Source of the DNA: Terramyces sp. JEL0728
Lineage: Eukaryota > Chytridiomycota > Chytridiomycetes > Rhizophydiales > Terramycetaceae
Assembly: GCA_027603945.1 (NCBI GenBank)
Contig: JADIIU010000035.1
Location: 53,915-117,914 of the forward strand
Reading direction: 5' to 3'
Length of the DNA: 64,000 nt
The stretch's first letter is position 1; each line of letters starts with the position of its first letter. The position numbers were made by a program, and so were the translations under genes. The notes below the pieces were generated by a model. It searched no databases, was not told the origin of the DNA, and saw nothing but the letters and a program-made list of their open reading frames with translations. Below, in pieces: positions 31,502-42,323 of the stretch.

Positions 31502-33816
31502 ATGAAATTCAAATTTCAAATCAGACTCAGATATTATTCTACAACGACAGAGCTTCCAAATTGGAAATTAAAAGTGCAGAAAAAGAAAATAAAGCAACTG
31601 GCATCCCTCAATTTCAGCTTATACGAGGATTTCCCAGAAACTGATCCAATACTCACTATCCCGTCGACCACCAAAGAGAATAATGCGAAAAGCATTAAAC
31701 ACTTTGAACGTATTGGAGATAACCACTTTCAGTCGTTTTACTTGTTCAGCACGATTAATGACTATACCTTCAAAAGGGGGCATTTGGTTGATTTGATGAA
31801 CAAAATGTCCAACTCTAAAGTGATGCATCCCGCTACCAGATTGTTTCGGACAGAGCTGGTTTACCAAACTTATTTAAAAGACAACCTGCCCTCTTTGTAC
31901 GTTTACACTATCCTTGCAAGAGCGGCACAGCATACATTTATTGATAATCGTTGTGTAGAGAAATTTATAAGGCGAATGGAAATGGATCGTATCAAAGTAG
32001 ACGGCAGTCACAATACGTATTTCATTCTTGGCTTACTTGAAAATGGCAATTTTAATGATGCATTGGAAAGGTGCACATTGCCCAATGAATTGAATATCTC
32101 CAGCTATTACTTTATTGAAGGGTATTTAAAACAAGGAGACTTGAATGGAGTTCGCCGTATTTTGACGTATATGGAGAAAAACTCTGTGCTTTTAGGTATT
32201 TAGCATTAACAACAGGCGTTGCTACTGCAAACCAGATCCTGGGAAAACTTGCGTTAAATTTCAACTTGGAATTGCTCGATCATGTACTGTTAAAATTGGA
32301 AAAGGAGGGATCAGAGTGGAACACTGGAACAGTGCGTGTGTTGCACCAGATATATTCCAAGTATTTGCCAGATAGATTGCCGGTGCTGGAAGAGCAGACT
32401 CGCGAAAAGTACGATCTGGAACAGGTGAAAATAAGGAACATGATTTTGGAGAGCTGCCAGAGAGGGGATTTAGAGGATATTGACAAAAAATACGACCTTT
32501 ACGCTAGAGCTGGTACTATTATTGATCCTTTAGTAATGAATAGGATTGTTGCTATGATTGTAAACAAAGTTGATCATAAGCCGGAAGACACTGGTTACTT
32601 GATGGCAAAGGCAAATTTATATCACATGCGAATAGTGCAAGCAAAGCAGTACTCTTACGAATCAACATATTTATCCTTGTTGCGAATGTTTGCTGAGACC
32701 GGGAATTACGACAGAACTGTATCATTGATCAAACAGCTTACAAGGAAAAATTTCAATGTTTCTGCAGAACATTATTACTACTTGGTGGATGCTCATTGTA
32801 AACGGGGATCAGTGATACGAACAAAGGAAGTGATCAAAGAAATGCTCGAATCAAAAATCAAACCAACAATTAAAATTTACAATCGCCTGATCCAATGTTA
32901 TCTCGATCAACATATTTCAGGCCAGGCAAACCCAAACTGGGCAAAAGCATTCCAGTATCTGAATGAAATTAGAGGCTGTAGACTGCCGCTAATGCCGAGT
33001 ACCACCAAACTTTTTATTGATACGCTGCAAAAAACAAATAATCTAATTCAAAGCCAAAAATTTTACGAAGAGCTGGAAAAGTTTGGAGATATACAGGATA
33101 TACAGATATTCAATCACATGATAAAGATACATAACCAGCAAAAACAAGATTATCTTCAAGAGGTCGAAAACTACTATGATTTGTTGCTTGTAAACCAAGT
33201 ACAGCCAGATTCTTCTACCTATGAAAATATGATTGTTGCATATAAAAAGAATGGCGACATGGAAAACTGTCAAAAAATGTGGGAAGAGGCGGTAGCAGGC
33301 AACAATCTGATAACTCCTGTTATGGTGGATGTCATGTTTGATGTTGCCACCGATGCAAATGATGTAGCGATGGCAAGGACTATTTGGGATGCCATCAGGG
33401 AATCACCAGTGGGAGAGGCTTGCGCGAATCGCTATGTCCAAATACTTGCGAATTTAGATGACTATAAAAGTGCAAAGGCGATATACAGTAGGATTCAACA
33501 CCCTGATATCAAAGCAAGTGCGCTGATGACTGCCAAATATCCAGAATTACTCGACAATCTTCCTCAAAAGAATCCCTATAATTGGAAGTACCTCACTCAG
33601 AATACTATCCCAGAAGACTCACTCGGCAGTAAGGCTTTGCACAAAATCCAGTTAAAGATTCACTTTGAAAACGCTGTCATTAGAAGGGAGAGTAGAAGGA
33701 GAGCACGTGATGTTCGGATGGATAATATTCAGTATAAACGACATGGCAGAGAATTGCCAAATCCAATTGATTTGAACCAGCTGGACGAGTTTAAGACTGT
33801 GGAAGATTTACTTTAA
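31502..33816 (+). CDS. Pentatricopeptide-repeat mitochondrial RNA-binding protein
   Basis: 764 residues after removing intron 32195-32214 (20 nt). The N-terminus MKFKFQIRLRYYSTTTE is a mitochondrial presequence type. Degenerate PPR units are visible in the C-terminal half, for example around YDRTVSLIKQLTRKNFNVSA, TKEVIKEMLESKIKPTIKIY and VQPDSSTYENMIVAYKKNGD, with more helical pairs upstream. A role in mitochondrial mRNA stability or translation is likely; I cannot pick an orthologue. It lies 27 bp before the carboxylase gene on the same strand. Confidence 0.78.
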
Positions 33817-33843
33817 TAAAATTGTCAATTTTTCACCATAAAA

Positions 33844-35462
33844 ATGAACATCTCAAGGAGGAGGTATTTTACTTTGGAAAAACTAAATAATTTAAGACTG
33901 CAGACGCAGCAAGGAGGAGGGCATTTGAAGCAACTCCAGCAACATCAAAAGGGAAAGCTGACGGCAAGAGAACGGATAAATTTATTACTGGATCAAAAAT
34001 CATTCGTAGAGTACAACTCATTTGTCCAACACAATTGTTCAGATTTTGGAATGGCTGAGAATAAAGTATTTGGAGATTCTATCGTTACTGGATACGGAAA
34101 GATCAACGATAGGCTTGTATTTGTGTATGCCCAGGATGCAACTGTATTTGGAGGAAGTGTGTCTAAAGCGCATGCGTTCAAGCTATGTAAAGTTATTGAA
34201 CAGGCAATGCAAGTCGGTGCGCCTGTTATCGGCATTAACGATTCTGGTGGTGCCAGGATACAAGAAGGGGTAGATTCTTTGGCTGGAGTTGCGGACATAT
34301 TTTTCAAAAATGTAGAAGCCTCTGGAGTTGTACCACAGATATCGTTAATTATGGGGCCTTGTGCCGGTGGAGCAGTTTATTCGCCTGCACTGACTGATTT
34401 TACTTTTATGGTTAAAAACACCTCATATATGTATGTGACTGGACCGGAAGTTATCAAGGCTGTTACTAATGAATTAATTACCCATGAAGAGTTGGGTGGT
34501 TCTGACGTTCACACAACTAAATCAGGAGTAGCACATTTAGCGTTCAATAACGAATTGGAAGCATTAGAAAATATCAGAGAGTTTGTCAATTACTTGCCCT
34601 TGTCAAGCAAGGATTCTGCACCTGTCAAACCAACACAAGATTCGCCGTATTTTGATTTTAACTTAGTCATCGAGAATGTTCCTCATTAGATTACTTTGTA
34701 CCAACTGACTCTTCCAAAGCATATGATATGAAATATATTATACACGAGGTAAGGCAACCTAACGAAAAGATTGTTGATGAATCCATTTTCTACGAGCTAT
34801 CTCCTGATTATGCTTCAAATATAATTACTGGCTTTGCTAGATTTGATGGAGCCACTGTTGGGATAGTAGCGAACCAGCCGATTGAATTATCTGGCTCTTT
34901 GGATATCAATGCTTCAATTAAAGCGGCAAGGTTTGTTCGGTTTTGTGATGCATTCAACATTCCCATAGTTACACTAGTTGACGTGCCAGGGTTTTTGCCA
35001 GGCGTGCAGCAGGAGCATGGAGGTGTTATTAGGAACGGAGCAAAGCTGCTGTATGCTTATGCTGAAGCTACCGTGCCAAAAATCACTGTAATCACTCGCA
35101 AGGCGTATGGAGGTGCTTATGATGTAATGAGGTATATTATCGCTAAAAAGCTCAAAACATTTGAAAGCAGACGCAAATTATGCCTGGCCAACGGGTGAAA
35201 TTGCAGTGATGGGAGCCAAAGGTGCAGTCGAGATTATATTTAGAAACGTTGAAGATAAAAGTATAAACTAGCTAATGTAGCCAAAATTGAAAATGACTAT
35301 GCAAACAAATTCTCTAATCCGCTACCTGCTGCGATAAAAGGATATTTGGATGATATTATTATTCCGTCCCAGACTCGAATTAGAATTATAAACGATTTGA
35401 AGATGCTTGCAAGAAAGACTATTACCAAACCAGCAAAGAAACATGGAAACATACCTCTGTAA
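33844..35462 (+). CDS. PCCB: Propionyl-CoA carboxylase beta subunit (carboxyltransferase)
   Basis: Mitochondrial carboxyltransferase that moves CO2 from biotin to propionyl-CoA, giving methylmalonyl-CoA. 512 residues; introns 34647-34666, 34749-34769, 35132-35150 and 35261-35280 (20, 21, 19, 20 nt). The 21-nt intron has no stop and keeps frame, but removing it restores the family reading [12 protein letters not shown]. Landmarks: presequence [62 protein letters not shown] and the terminal HGNIPL. Methylcrotonyl-CoA carboxylase is an alternative, but the ending and the YDMK block fit PCCB better. Confidence 0.9.
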
Positions 35463-35559
35463 GCGATTTAGAATAAATGCCATTTACAATCTTACACCGA
35501 CCAGTATTAACAAGATTCATATGGTTATTCGAGTTTCTCCAAGATCGCAATTTTTTATA

Positions 35560-35667
35560 TTAGTCGTAAAGGGTTTCCGGAGCCTTGAATAAGACCAAGG
35601 CGAAGCCGCCGATTGCCAAAAGAAACCATCCAATGTTTGTTGTCATAGCCAGTGTCAATATTTTCAT
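35560..35667 (-). CDS. Possible 35-residue single-pass membrane peptide
   Basis: MKILTLAMTTNIGWFLLAIGGFALVLFKAPETLYD (written here only as its two halves MKILTLAMTTNIGW and FLLAIGGFALVLFK plus tail APETLYD) is one transmembrane helix followed by a short polar tail. The rest of the 0.9-kb spacer has no other candidate. No family recognised, and its size gives little statistical weight. Confidence 0.25.
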   Translation of the reverse strand: MKILTLAMTTNIGWFLLAIGGFALVLFKAPETLYD

Positions 35668-36400
35668 CGCGCAATTGAAATTGGTTGCAAAATTGTTTGA
35701 GCGATTTACTATTCAAACCGACTAAATAAACAGTCATTCATATGCGTAGGATTGCAAGGATTGTGTTTTCCAAGATTAAAAATTGGTTCCTGGGGATGCT
35801 TAAGTGTGTGCTGGTGGATCTAGTTTAGTGATTAAATGGTATGTATAATGAATCCCTTTTGGTTTATCGGTAACAAGGTAACTTAGTGCTACTTTCCGAA
35901 TCGAACAGAGTTGAATAATCGGTCTAGGCGAGTTTGGTCTATGAAACGGATTAAGGTACAATGCATTGTCCACACTTGAAATAACTTATCCAATAAACAA
36001 TACAAGAATCACTTGATCAGATTTTGTACTCCTTTGTATGTTAATCGTCTTTTTATTGCGGAAGAACCACGTCCAGTACGATAATGCAACTTTGCTATAA
36101 AGACAGTTAGACAGAGGAGCGCACTATAAATTCACTCTAAATACATCCGGATTGGAAAATTGATATCGTTTTCATGATTCTGTCGATATACTTTATTGCC
36201 TATGAATTATCCATTTTAACAAATCAATTCGTGGCGTGAAACTAGTATCCGCTGGTTGAATTTGAATGCAGCTTGCTCTAGAAACTATTCTCTATTAATT
36301 TAGGGCTGAATTGGCAAGGGGATTGGTAAATCTTGAAAATTAAAGGAGGTTACCTCGGATTTTTTTCCACCAGAAAATCAAAATAGGAAATTGATTCCAT
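35668..36400. other. Upstream region of the first velvet gene
   Basis: 733 bp, A/T-rich, with no supported gene. It opens the loose, regulatory-looking part of the window, where spacers exceed 300 bp instead of the usual tens of bp. Confidence 0.5.
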
Positions 36401-36981
36401 ATGAATTACAACTTCTCCATAAGACAACAGCCAAAGAAAGGGAAGGAAGCTGGGTTGACCAAGCCGTATATTAAGAGTCAGATGTAAAGCTGTTGAATAA
36501 TCATAGATGTCCTATGCCAATCTTGCAGTTAGGTTTCGAACAAGAGTTTTCCAAAAGTCAAGTAGGTTTTAGTTGACATTAGCTTCAACGCATGACGTTC
36601 CTATGCAATATTATACTGGTTGGCGAAGATAACCAGACCGAACACACATTAGTCGGTAGTGTCTCGGCGATTAAAAGATACCAAGAGAACATATTCGGCT
36701 CTACTATTGTTCAAGGTGTGGTTCTCAAAGACCCAGAAGATGGTAAATTACGAATATTCTTTATATTCCATGATTTATACATTAAAACTCCAGGTAACTA
36801 CCACTTTTGCTGCCATCTAATTGACTTGAATTCGCCCAATATTATTTCTCACCAGCTAAAGACTGGCTCTTTTCAAATATTTAAGCTAAAAGAATTTACA
36901 AAAGAAAGTACTTCCACAATGCTAACGCGGTCCTTTGAACTTCAAGGAATCGAGTTCAAAACCAGAAGGAATAAGAAATAA
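36401..36981 (+). CDS. Velvet-domain regulator, paralogue 1
   Basis: Velvet proteins are fungal DNA-binding factors with an Ig-like fold that control sporulation and secondary metabolism. 178 residues; introns 36484-36506 (23 nt, phase 2, within an Ile codon) and 36562-36582 (21 nt, phase 0, after Gln). Motifs: FSIRQQPKKGKEAGLTKPYIKS, PILQLGF, CNIILVGEDN, KRYQENIFGSTIVQG, LKDPEDGKLRIFFIF, DLYIKTPGNYHF. The chain consists of little more than the velvet domain, like small VelB/VosA types without extensions. It is closest to paralogue 3 (39118). Confidence 0.9.
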
Positions 36982-38295
36982 GCCGGCCTCATCGTTATTG
37001 ATTAATAAATTTGAATTTTTTGATTTAATGGTTTTCTTTGAGTTGCATTTCTCTAACCGACTTGTGCTTCACTGACAATTTTTTTTTCACGTTGGTCAGA
37101 TTAAAATAAAGAGTGCCTCTGCAATAATCGGAATAATCGGTTATCATATGAAATAAAGGTGCACGGACATTATTTTCTGAGTATTGGTTTAATAAGCGGC
37201 CAGTCTGCGGTAGGTGTTACCGATTAATTATTACCCTTGAACTGGCTCCTGGACCAAAATAACAAACTGAAGCATCTGTGATTAATAAAATTTGACAAAA
37301 ATGTAATCAGAGAACATATATTAGCTATCTGGTATATTGGCGTATGATCTATGATCTATGGGCTGAACCTATTTATGGATGCGTCACCACGAATATAGAG
37401 CAGTTACTGCATTAGTATCCATCAGCAAGAGGGTCGTTAATGTTTGACGAGCTCAAGCATTTGTTTCTTGTACTCCAAATTTCGGATTTAGCCTAATTTC
37501 TGTCTCCATTCTTTAAATCCCACGAGACTCTACTGTCAGCAGACTCGAAGCATATCCGTTTGATTATGCTCGCCTTGTGTGTGGGTTTCGGCATCTATTA
37601 ACACCGATATCTCCGGGTGTTACTTGCAAGCAGTCTGTGCAGTAGATTACTATATGAAGCCAACATAGCAGAGTACAATTAGTCACTGCTAGTGTATGAT
37701 ACTTGTTAGTCTGCTGCTATTGCTGTTCCAGTTGCTACCTTGTGTTTGTTTTCATCTGAGAGATAAAAATTTGCCAAATTTTGAATAAAATTAGTGGAAC
37801 AATTACAAATAATTTGTCATTATTGAGCTGCGGCCGCCATATTTCAATAGTGATTTCTCGATGTTCAACAGCAAAAGAGCTTTAATCATCCATATTGGCC
37901 TGAAATTGAATATAAATAGCATCCAAAATGCTTGTATTATACTATGCCTTGATCATTATTTCAATATTAGGAGCCAAAGTTTGATTTATCCATATATTCC
38001 TGCATCTGCGTCGTGTCATCAAATAATTATGCACTTCGGAATTTTAACCCGCAATAAAAAGCAAGTTGAAAATAATTGAATGATAATTCAAATAATCTAT
38101 GCGAGATAGATAGTAATCGATTGTGCTGACTTTCAAGCAACAATCCTTAATTATTACTTTTAAAAGTAGAGATCTATATCGAGCCTTTTGGAACGAATTA
38201 TTAATGATTTATCAATCACTCCCATATTATTTATTTCACAATGTATTAAAATAAAGCAGGTTTTTACGTTTTTCCTTTTGCATAATTTTCGCGGA
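36982..38295. other. Long spacer between velvet paralogues 1 and 2
   Basis: About 1.3 kb, the longest gene-free stretch in the window. One 72-codon + frame at 37861 has no recognisable feature and no splice-compatible extension. A NotI-like gcggccgc lies near 37832. No RNA gene seen. It may hold regulatory sites for the flanking genes. Confidence 0.5.
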
Positions 38296-38872
38296 ATGAA
38301 AACAAACTACGAATTCAAGATACGACAGCACCCTATAAAAGGAAAGGAAGCTGGATTAACGAAGCCATATGTTAAATCTCACATGTAAGCATTCTTGACG
38401 ATAGTCATCCAATGTTGATACTCCAAGTCCAGTTTGACCAAGATTTGACCAAAGGACAAGTATCCCGTATCTAACTTAGCTGGAGCAATTGCGGTTCTTT
38501 TGCAACATCATCTTGCTGGGCCAAGACAAAAATACAGAGCATTTCCTGGTTGGAAGCGTTGCTGCATTAAAAAGATACCAAGAAAATGTGTTTGGCGACA
38601 CTATAGAAGAAGGGACTGTTCTCAAAGACCCAGAAGATGGGAGATGGAAACTCTTTTTTGTATTCAACAACATCTATATTAAAACTCCGGGGTTTTATAG
38701 TTTCCGATGCCAGCTACTAGATTTTAACTCCACTGCGGTAAGGGTTCAAGAAATTGAAACTGATCAATTTCAAATCTTTGGAATCAAGGGATTTGTACGT
38801 GAACGATCGTTGACGATGCTAATGCGATCTTTCGAAAAACAAGGAATATGTCTGAATAAAAAAGTGTGCTGA
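38296..38872 (+). CDS. Velvet-domain regulator, paralogue 2
   Basis: 178 residues; introns 38385-38404 and 38460-38479, both 20 nt, at the same codon positions and phases as in the other three paralogues. Exon 1 encodes YEFKIRQHPIKGKEAGLTKPYVKS; the core has CNIILLGQDKNTEHFLVGS, KRYQENVFGDTIEEG and LKDPEDGRWKLFFVFNNIYIKTPG. It is convergent with paralogue 3, 245 bp away. The C-terminal extension is minimal. Confidence 0.9.
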
Positions 38873-39117
38873 AATAGTGCAAATTGCAGCGAGTAGTTTT
38901 CACTGACAGACTGAATTCTGGCAATTGATCAAATTCCGCCAATTTATCTCTTGATGGTATTTTCGATCCCTGCGGAAAATTGTTGGTAATTAGAAATTTT
39001 CTGCACAAATCTCCCACCGCGAAAAAAAAATTTGACCCCCCGGAGTTTTCAGCCGCCAATATAGCCAACCAAGGCGTTACAATTGCAAAACTAAAATAGA
39101 AAGTAAATAACAGTTTA

Positions 39118-39709
39118 TTAGTACCAAGAAGAAGCCTGCTTTCGCTTGGGTTTCATTTCCACACCTTGAAGCTCAAAAGCCCTTGTCAGCATCGTGGAGG
39201 AGCTTTCTTTTATAAAAGCCTTGAGCTGGTAGATTTGAAATGGGGCCGTTACAATTTCATGCGACATTACATCTGCCGCTGTCAAGTCGATTAGCTGGCA
39301 TCGAAACCGGTAGAATCCCGGTGTTTTAATATACAAGTCGCTAAAGATAAAAAAGATGCGCAGCCTTCCATCTTCCGGATCTTTTAATACAACCCCCTCC
39401 ACTATTGTTTTTCCAAATATGTTTTCCTGATACCTTTTTATCGCCGACACACTTGCTGCCAGCGTATGCTCCGTCGTGTCGTCTTCTCCAAGCAAGACCA
39501 AATTGCAAAGATGCCGCATTCGAAGCAGCTAAATTAATATTGGCTACTTGCTCTCTCGATTTATCTTCCTTGAATTCCAGCTGTAAAATCAATAATGGAG
39601 TTCTAAGATTACTAGAGTATTACATTAGACTCTTGATATACGGTTTGGTTAAACCCGCTTCCTTTCCTTTCTTTGGCTGTTGTCTAATAGAAAATGTAAA
39701 ATCACCCAT
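39118..39709 (-). CDS. Velvet-domain regulator, paralogue 3
   Basis: 183 residues; introns 39529-39547 (19 nt) and 39603-39623 (21 nt), conserved in position. Exon 1 encodes FTFSIRQQPKKGKEAGLTKP, almost the same as paralogue 1. The core CNLVLLGEDDTTEHTLAASV, KRYQENIFGKTIVEGVVLKD and the C-terminal STMLTRAFELQGVEMK are also closest to paralogue 1. It is on the opposite strand, so the array arose by more than simple head-to-tail duplication. Confidence 0.9.
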
Positions 39710-40043
39710 CCTCTCTTTTCTGGACACGCTGGGAAAAAATACCCACCTTTACGCACAGCCTGTTTTATATCGGGCCCTTATTTCTTTAATACAGTGTAAC
39801 CTGCGGAAAGTGACCCTTGGGTCTGATTCCACCAGGAACACGGGTTATTATTCATTTGATTTACTAATAATGAAAATGAGCGGACCCGCGGATTTGTGTT
39901 GCGCTTCATTAAAATCAACAGTTTAATCTTACTCTTGAATAAACAAAGTGCTGCTAGTGCTACAAAGTCTCGCGGATGAATTTCCACCTCTCAACAGGCT
40001 TTTGTAATATCTCTATATTTAAAACCATTATTAAATAATTTAT
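39710..40043. other. Upstream region of velvet paralogue 3
   Basis: 334 bp between the velvet start and the 3' end of PrimPol. Frames here are short and lack motifs. Presumed promoter. Confidence 0.45.
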
Positions 40044-41334
40044 TCAATAATTTAACATATAAAAGAGATCATCATCCATCTCAAAGTAACTATTATCGGG
40101 CTCAACAGCTTGTACGATCTGCTGATCACTTATATCAAAGTAATCATCCAGTTCAAAATCTACAGATGGTGATCTATAATTGCGGCAATCAGGGTCAAAA
40201 CAGCGCTGATGAAAATTCATCAATTTCAAGTCGGCAATGTAGTAAACGCTGTTGGATTTATGGTCTCTCTGTAATCGGTGGCAGTACCTTGACCCACTTA
40301 TCACATACATTATCTTTTCTTCCAGGATAAAAAATGATTTGATGCTGGCGGTATTTCTTGAAAATCGATGGATATACGAGAGGATAGAATATTCAATTTC
40401 AGGGTAATTTGAATTTCCAACAATTGTGCAAATATTTGAAGATTTCCTAGTTTCAGCACCAATACACAGACTGGGTTTAATCGAATCACCATAGTCAATC
40501 AATTCTGTGGAGCCTCGATCATCAACTACAAGCGTGTCCAAAAATATTTCAAACCTAGGAGTCGCGTTTTTAATATCCAATATCGTGTCTTTCCCAATTT
40601 TGCTCGATAAATACAATCTAAAATTTCTATTTTTTGTGTATACTCCATGATCAATAAATACCTTGTCTTCCTCTTTCGTCTTGATAATAAATAAGTTGTT
40701 GTCAATCAGCTTCTTGTAGAATTTATTCACGAATATTCCGCAATGCTGGTTGTTTTTAAATTTGCTGTGTTGGAATCTAACAATCAAGTGGTGCGAGTAT
40801 TTCTTGTTGTTTGAAGAATCCAAGTCTATTATTTTGAAATTTTCTATTCCTAATAAATGGAGCTCTTGCTTTAGGACTTTAATGAAATCGTTGATGCTGA
40901 TTTCTAGCCGCTCATTAGATTGGTTTGCCAGTTTTAAACTTTCTCTGCCATCGGATTGCAGACTATCGCCATACGTCGCAATCTTGGATGTGCTGAACAA
41001 TGGCTCTTCCGCATCATTTTTAATCATATTATATTCATACTCGTATTCCAAATCGAAATACAGGTTACATGGATCATCTTCTCTAATCAATTCATAAAAG
41101 TGTTTGTTCTCCATTTGGATATAAGTATCCCAAAAATCTCTTGTTTTGCTGACAATGAACTTTCGCTTCCCAGGCTTGTCTATATCATATTCATAAGAAA
41201 ATATTCGAGTCCCAGGAATTTGAGCTTGGCGCTCAAAAGCTTGCGACTGGGTAGGGTAGCTTTCATCTTCATTAGTTGATATTACATACGGTAAAATATC
41301 TCTTTCCTACTAATTTTGGTTGGATCGTGGTATT
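40044..41334 (-). CDS. PRIMPOL: PrimPol-type primase-polymerase (5' end unresolved)
   Basis: DNA primase-polymerase of the AEP superfamily that re-primes stalled replication in nucleus and mitochondria. The main exon (40044-41266) joins through a 23-nt intron (41267-41289) to at least KISRKEIFYHESYPTQSQAFERQAQ. AEP motifs: CNLYFDLEYE (metal-binding Asp and Glu), SHHLIVRF (SxH), and GVYTKNRNFRLYLSSKIGK. The UL52-like zinc module is RYCHRLQRDHKSNSVYYI followed by CFDPDCRNY. The first coding exon with its ATG was not found; it should lie upstream of 41334. Confidence 0.85.
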
Positions 41335-41649
41335 GTAAAATTGCTGTGGAGAGATCATTTTATTTTAAAACTAATTTCGGACAACGCAACCGAATATGAA
41401 CTACCATTGGATATTTTAGTAATAATTTTCATTTGTTCTGAACAAACAATTGTGCCAGAGTAATAGTCGGTTTAACATATTCAAATCGGCTCTTGGACAA
41501 CTTTCCAGATACTGTTGTGTAACATATCTGATGGCATATTCTGTGATTCTTATTCATTATGACATTGAGTATGTCATTATCCACTCTATTTTTTTCGCGT
41601 GGTTTTTTCTTCCTAAAACGCGGTAAAACTATTCCAAGCATAAGCTGGA
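41335..41649. other. Divergent region between PrimPol and velvet paralogue 4
   Basis: 315 bp that must contain the missing PrimPol start. A 70-codon minus frame (41429-41641; basic N-terminus RFRKKKPREKNRVDND) lies here. It might be a small gene or an upstream exon, but no splice path to PrimPol in frame was found. Confidence 0.35.
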
Positions 41650-42215
41650 ATGGAGTACAATCTCAAAATTAGGCAGGAACCGCTAACGGGTAAGGAGGCT
41701 GGACTTACCAGACCTTACACGAAAAGTCACATGTAATCCAAAGCTAAACCCAGAGGACCCATTTTGATACTACAGCTTAACTTTGAAAATCAGATGAGCA
41801 GGACACAAGTATGTTAGTTTTAAATTAGTTACAATCGATGCTGTTCTTTTGCAACGTGGTGTTGGTTGGGGAGGACGATTTCTTTGAACATTTTCTAGTC
41901 GGGAGCAGAGCTGCACGAAAATGCTATCAGGAGAATCTTTTCGGAAATACGGTAGTCAAGGGGGAAGTTTACAGAGATCCCGAAGATGGCCAACACCGAA
42001 TATTCTTTGTATTTAACGATTTGTTTATCAAAACGCCTGGGAAATATCGATTTAAATGCAGTTTAATTAGCACGTGTAAAAATAATCAATTCGCACAGCA
42101 AGCGAGCACTTCATTATTTGAAATCTGCAAAAGTAGAGATTACAAGCCTGTAAATAACTCTACAAATGTAACCAGGTCTTTCCAACTACAAGATGTCGCT
42201 TTCTTCTCAAAATGA
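41650..42215 (+). CDS. Velvet-domain regulator, paralogue 4 (most divergent)
   Basis: 174 residues; introns 41733-41753 (21 nt) and 41809-41828 (20 nt), again at the shared positions. Exon 1: YNLKIRQEPLTGKEAGLTRP. The core is CNVVLVGEDDFFEHFLVGSR, KCYQENLFGNTVVKGEVYRD, PEDGQHRIFFVFNDLFIKTPG. It departs more in the C-terminal third (STCKNNQFAQQAST) and has RKCYQEN where the others have KRYQEN. Convergent with VPS52. Confidence 0.9.
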
Positions 42216-42323
42216 GCTGGCGGCTGCAGCTGCACATTTTATAAATATTTGATTTTTGGATCCTTAATTTTTAAGGTGTCAAAAAATTTTGTTCATTGGG
42301 TGCAAAACTTTATTCAAAAACTA

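Noticed and set aside
37861..38079. 72-codon + frame in the long velvet spacer
   Set aside because: No motif, no signal peptide, no splice-compatible neighbour exon; composition like the surrounding A/T-rich spacer.
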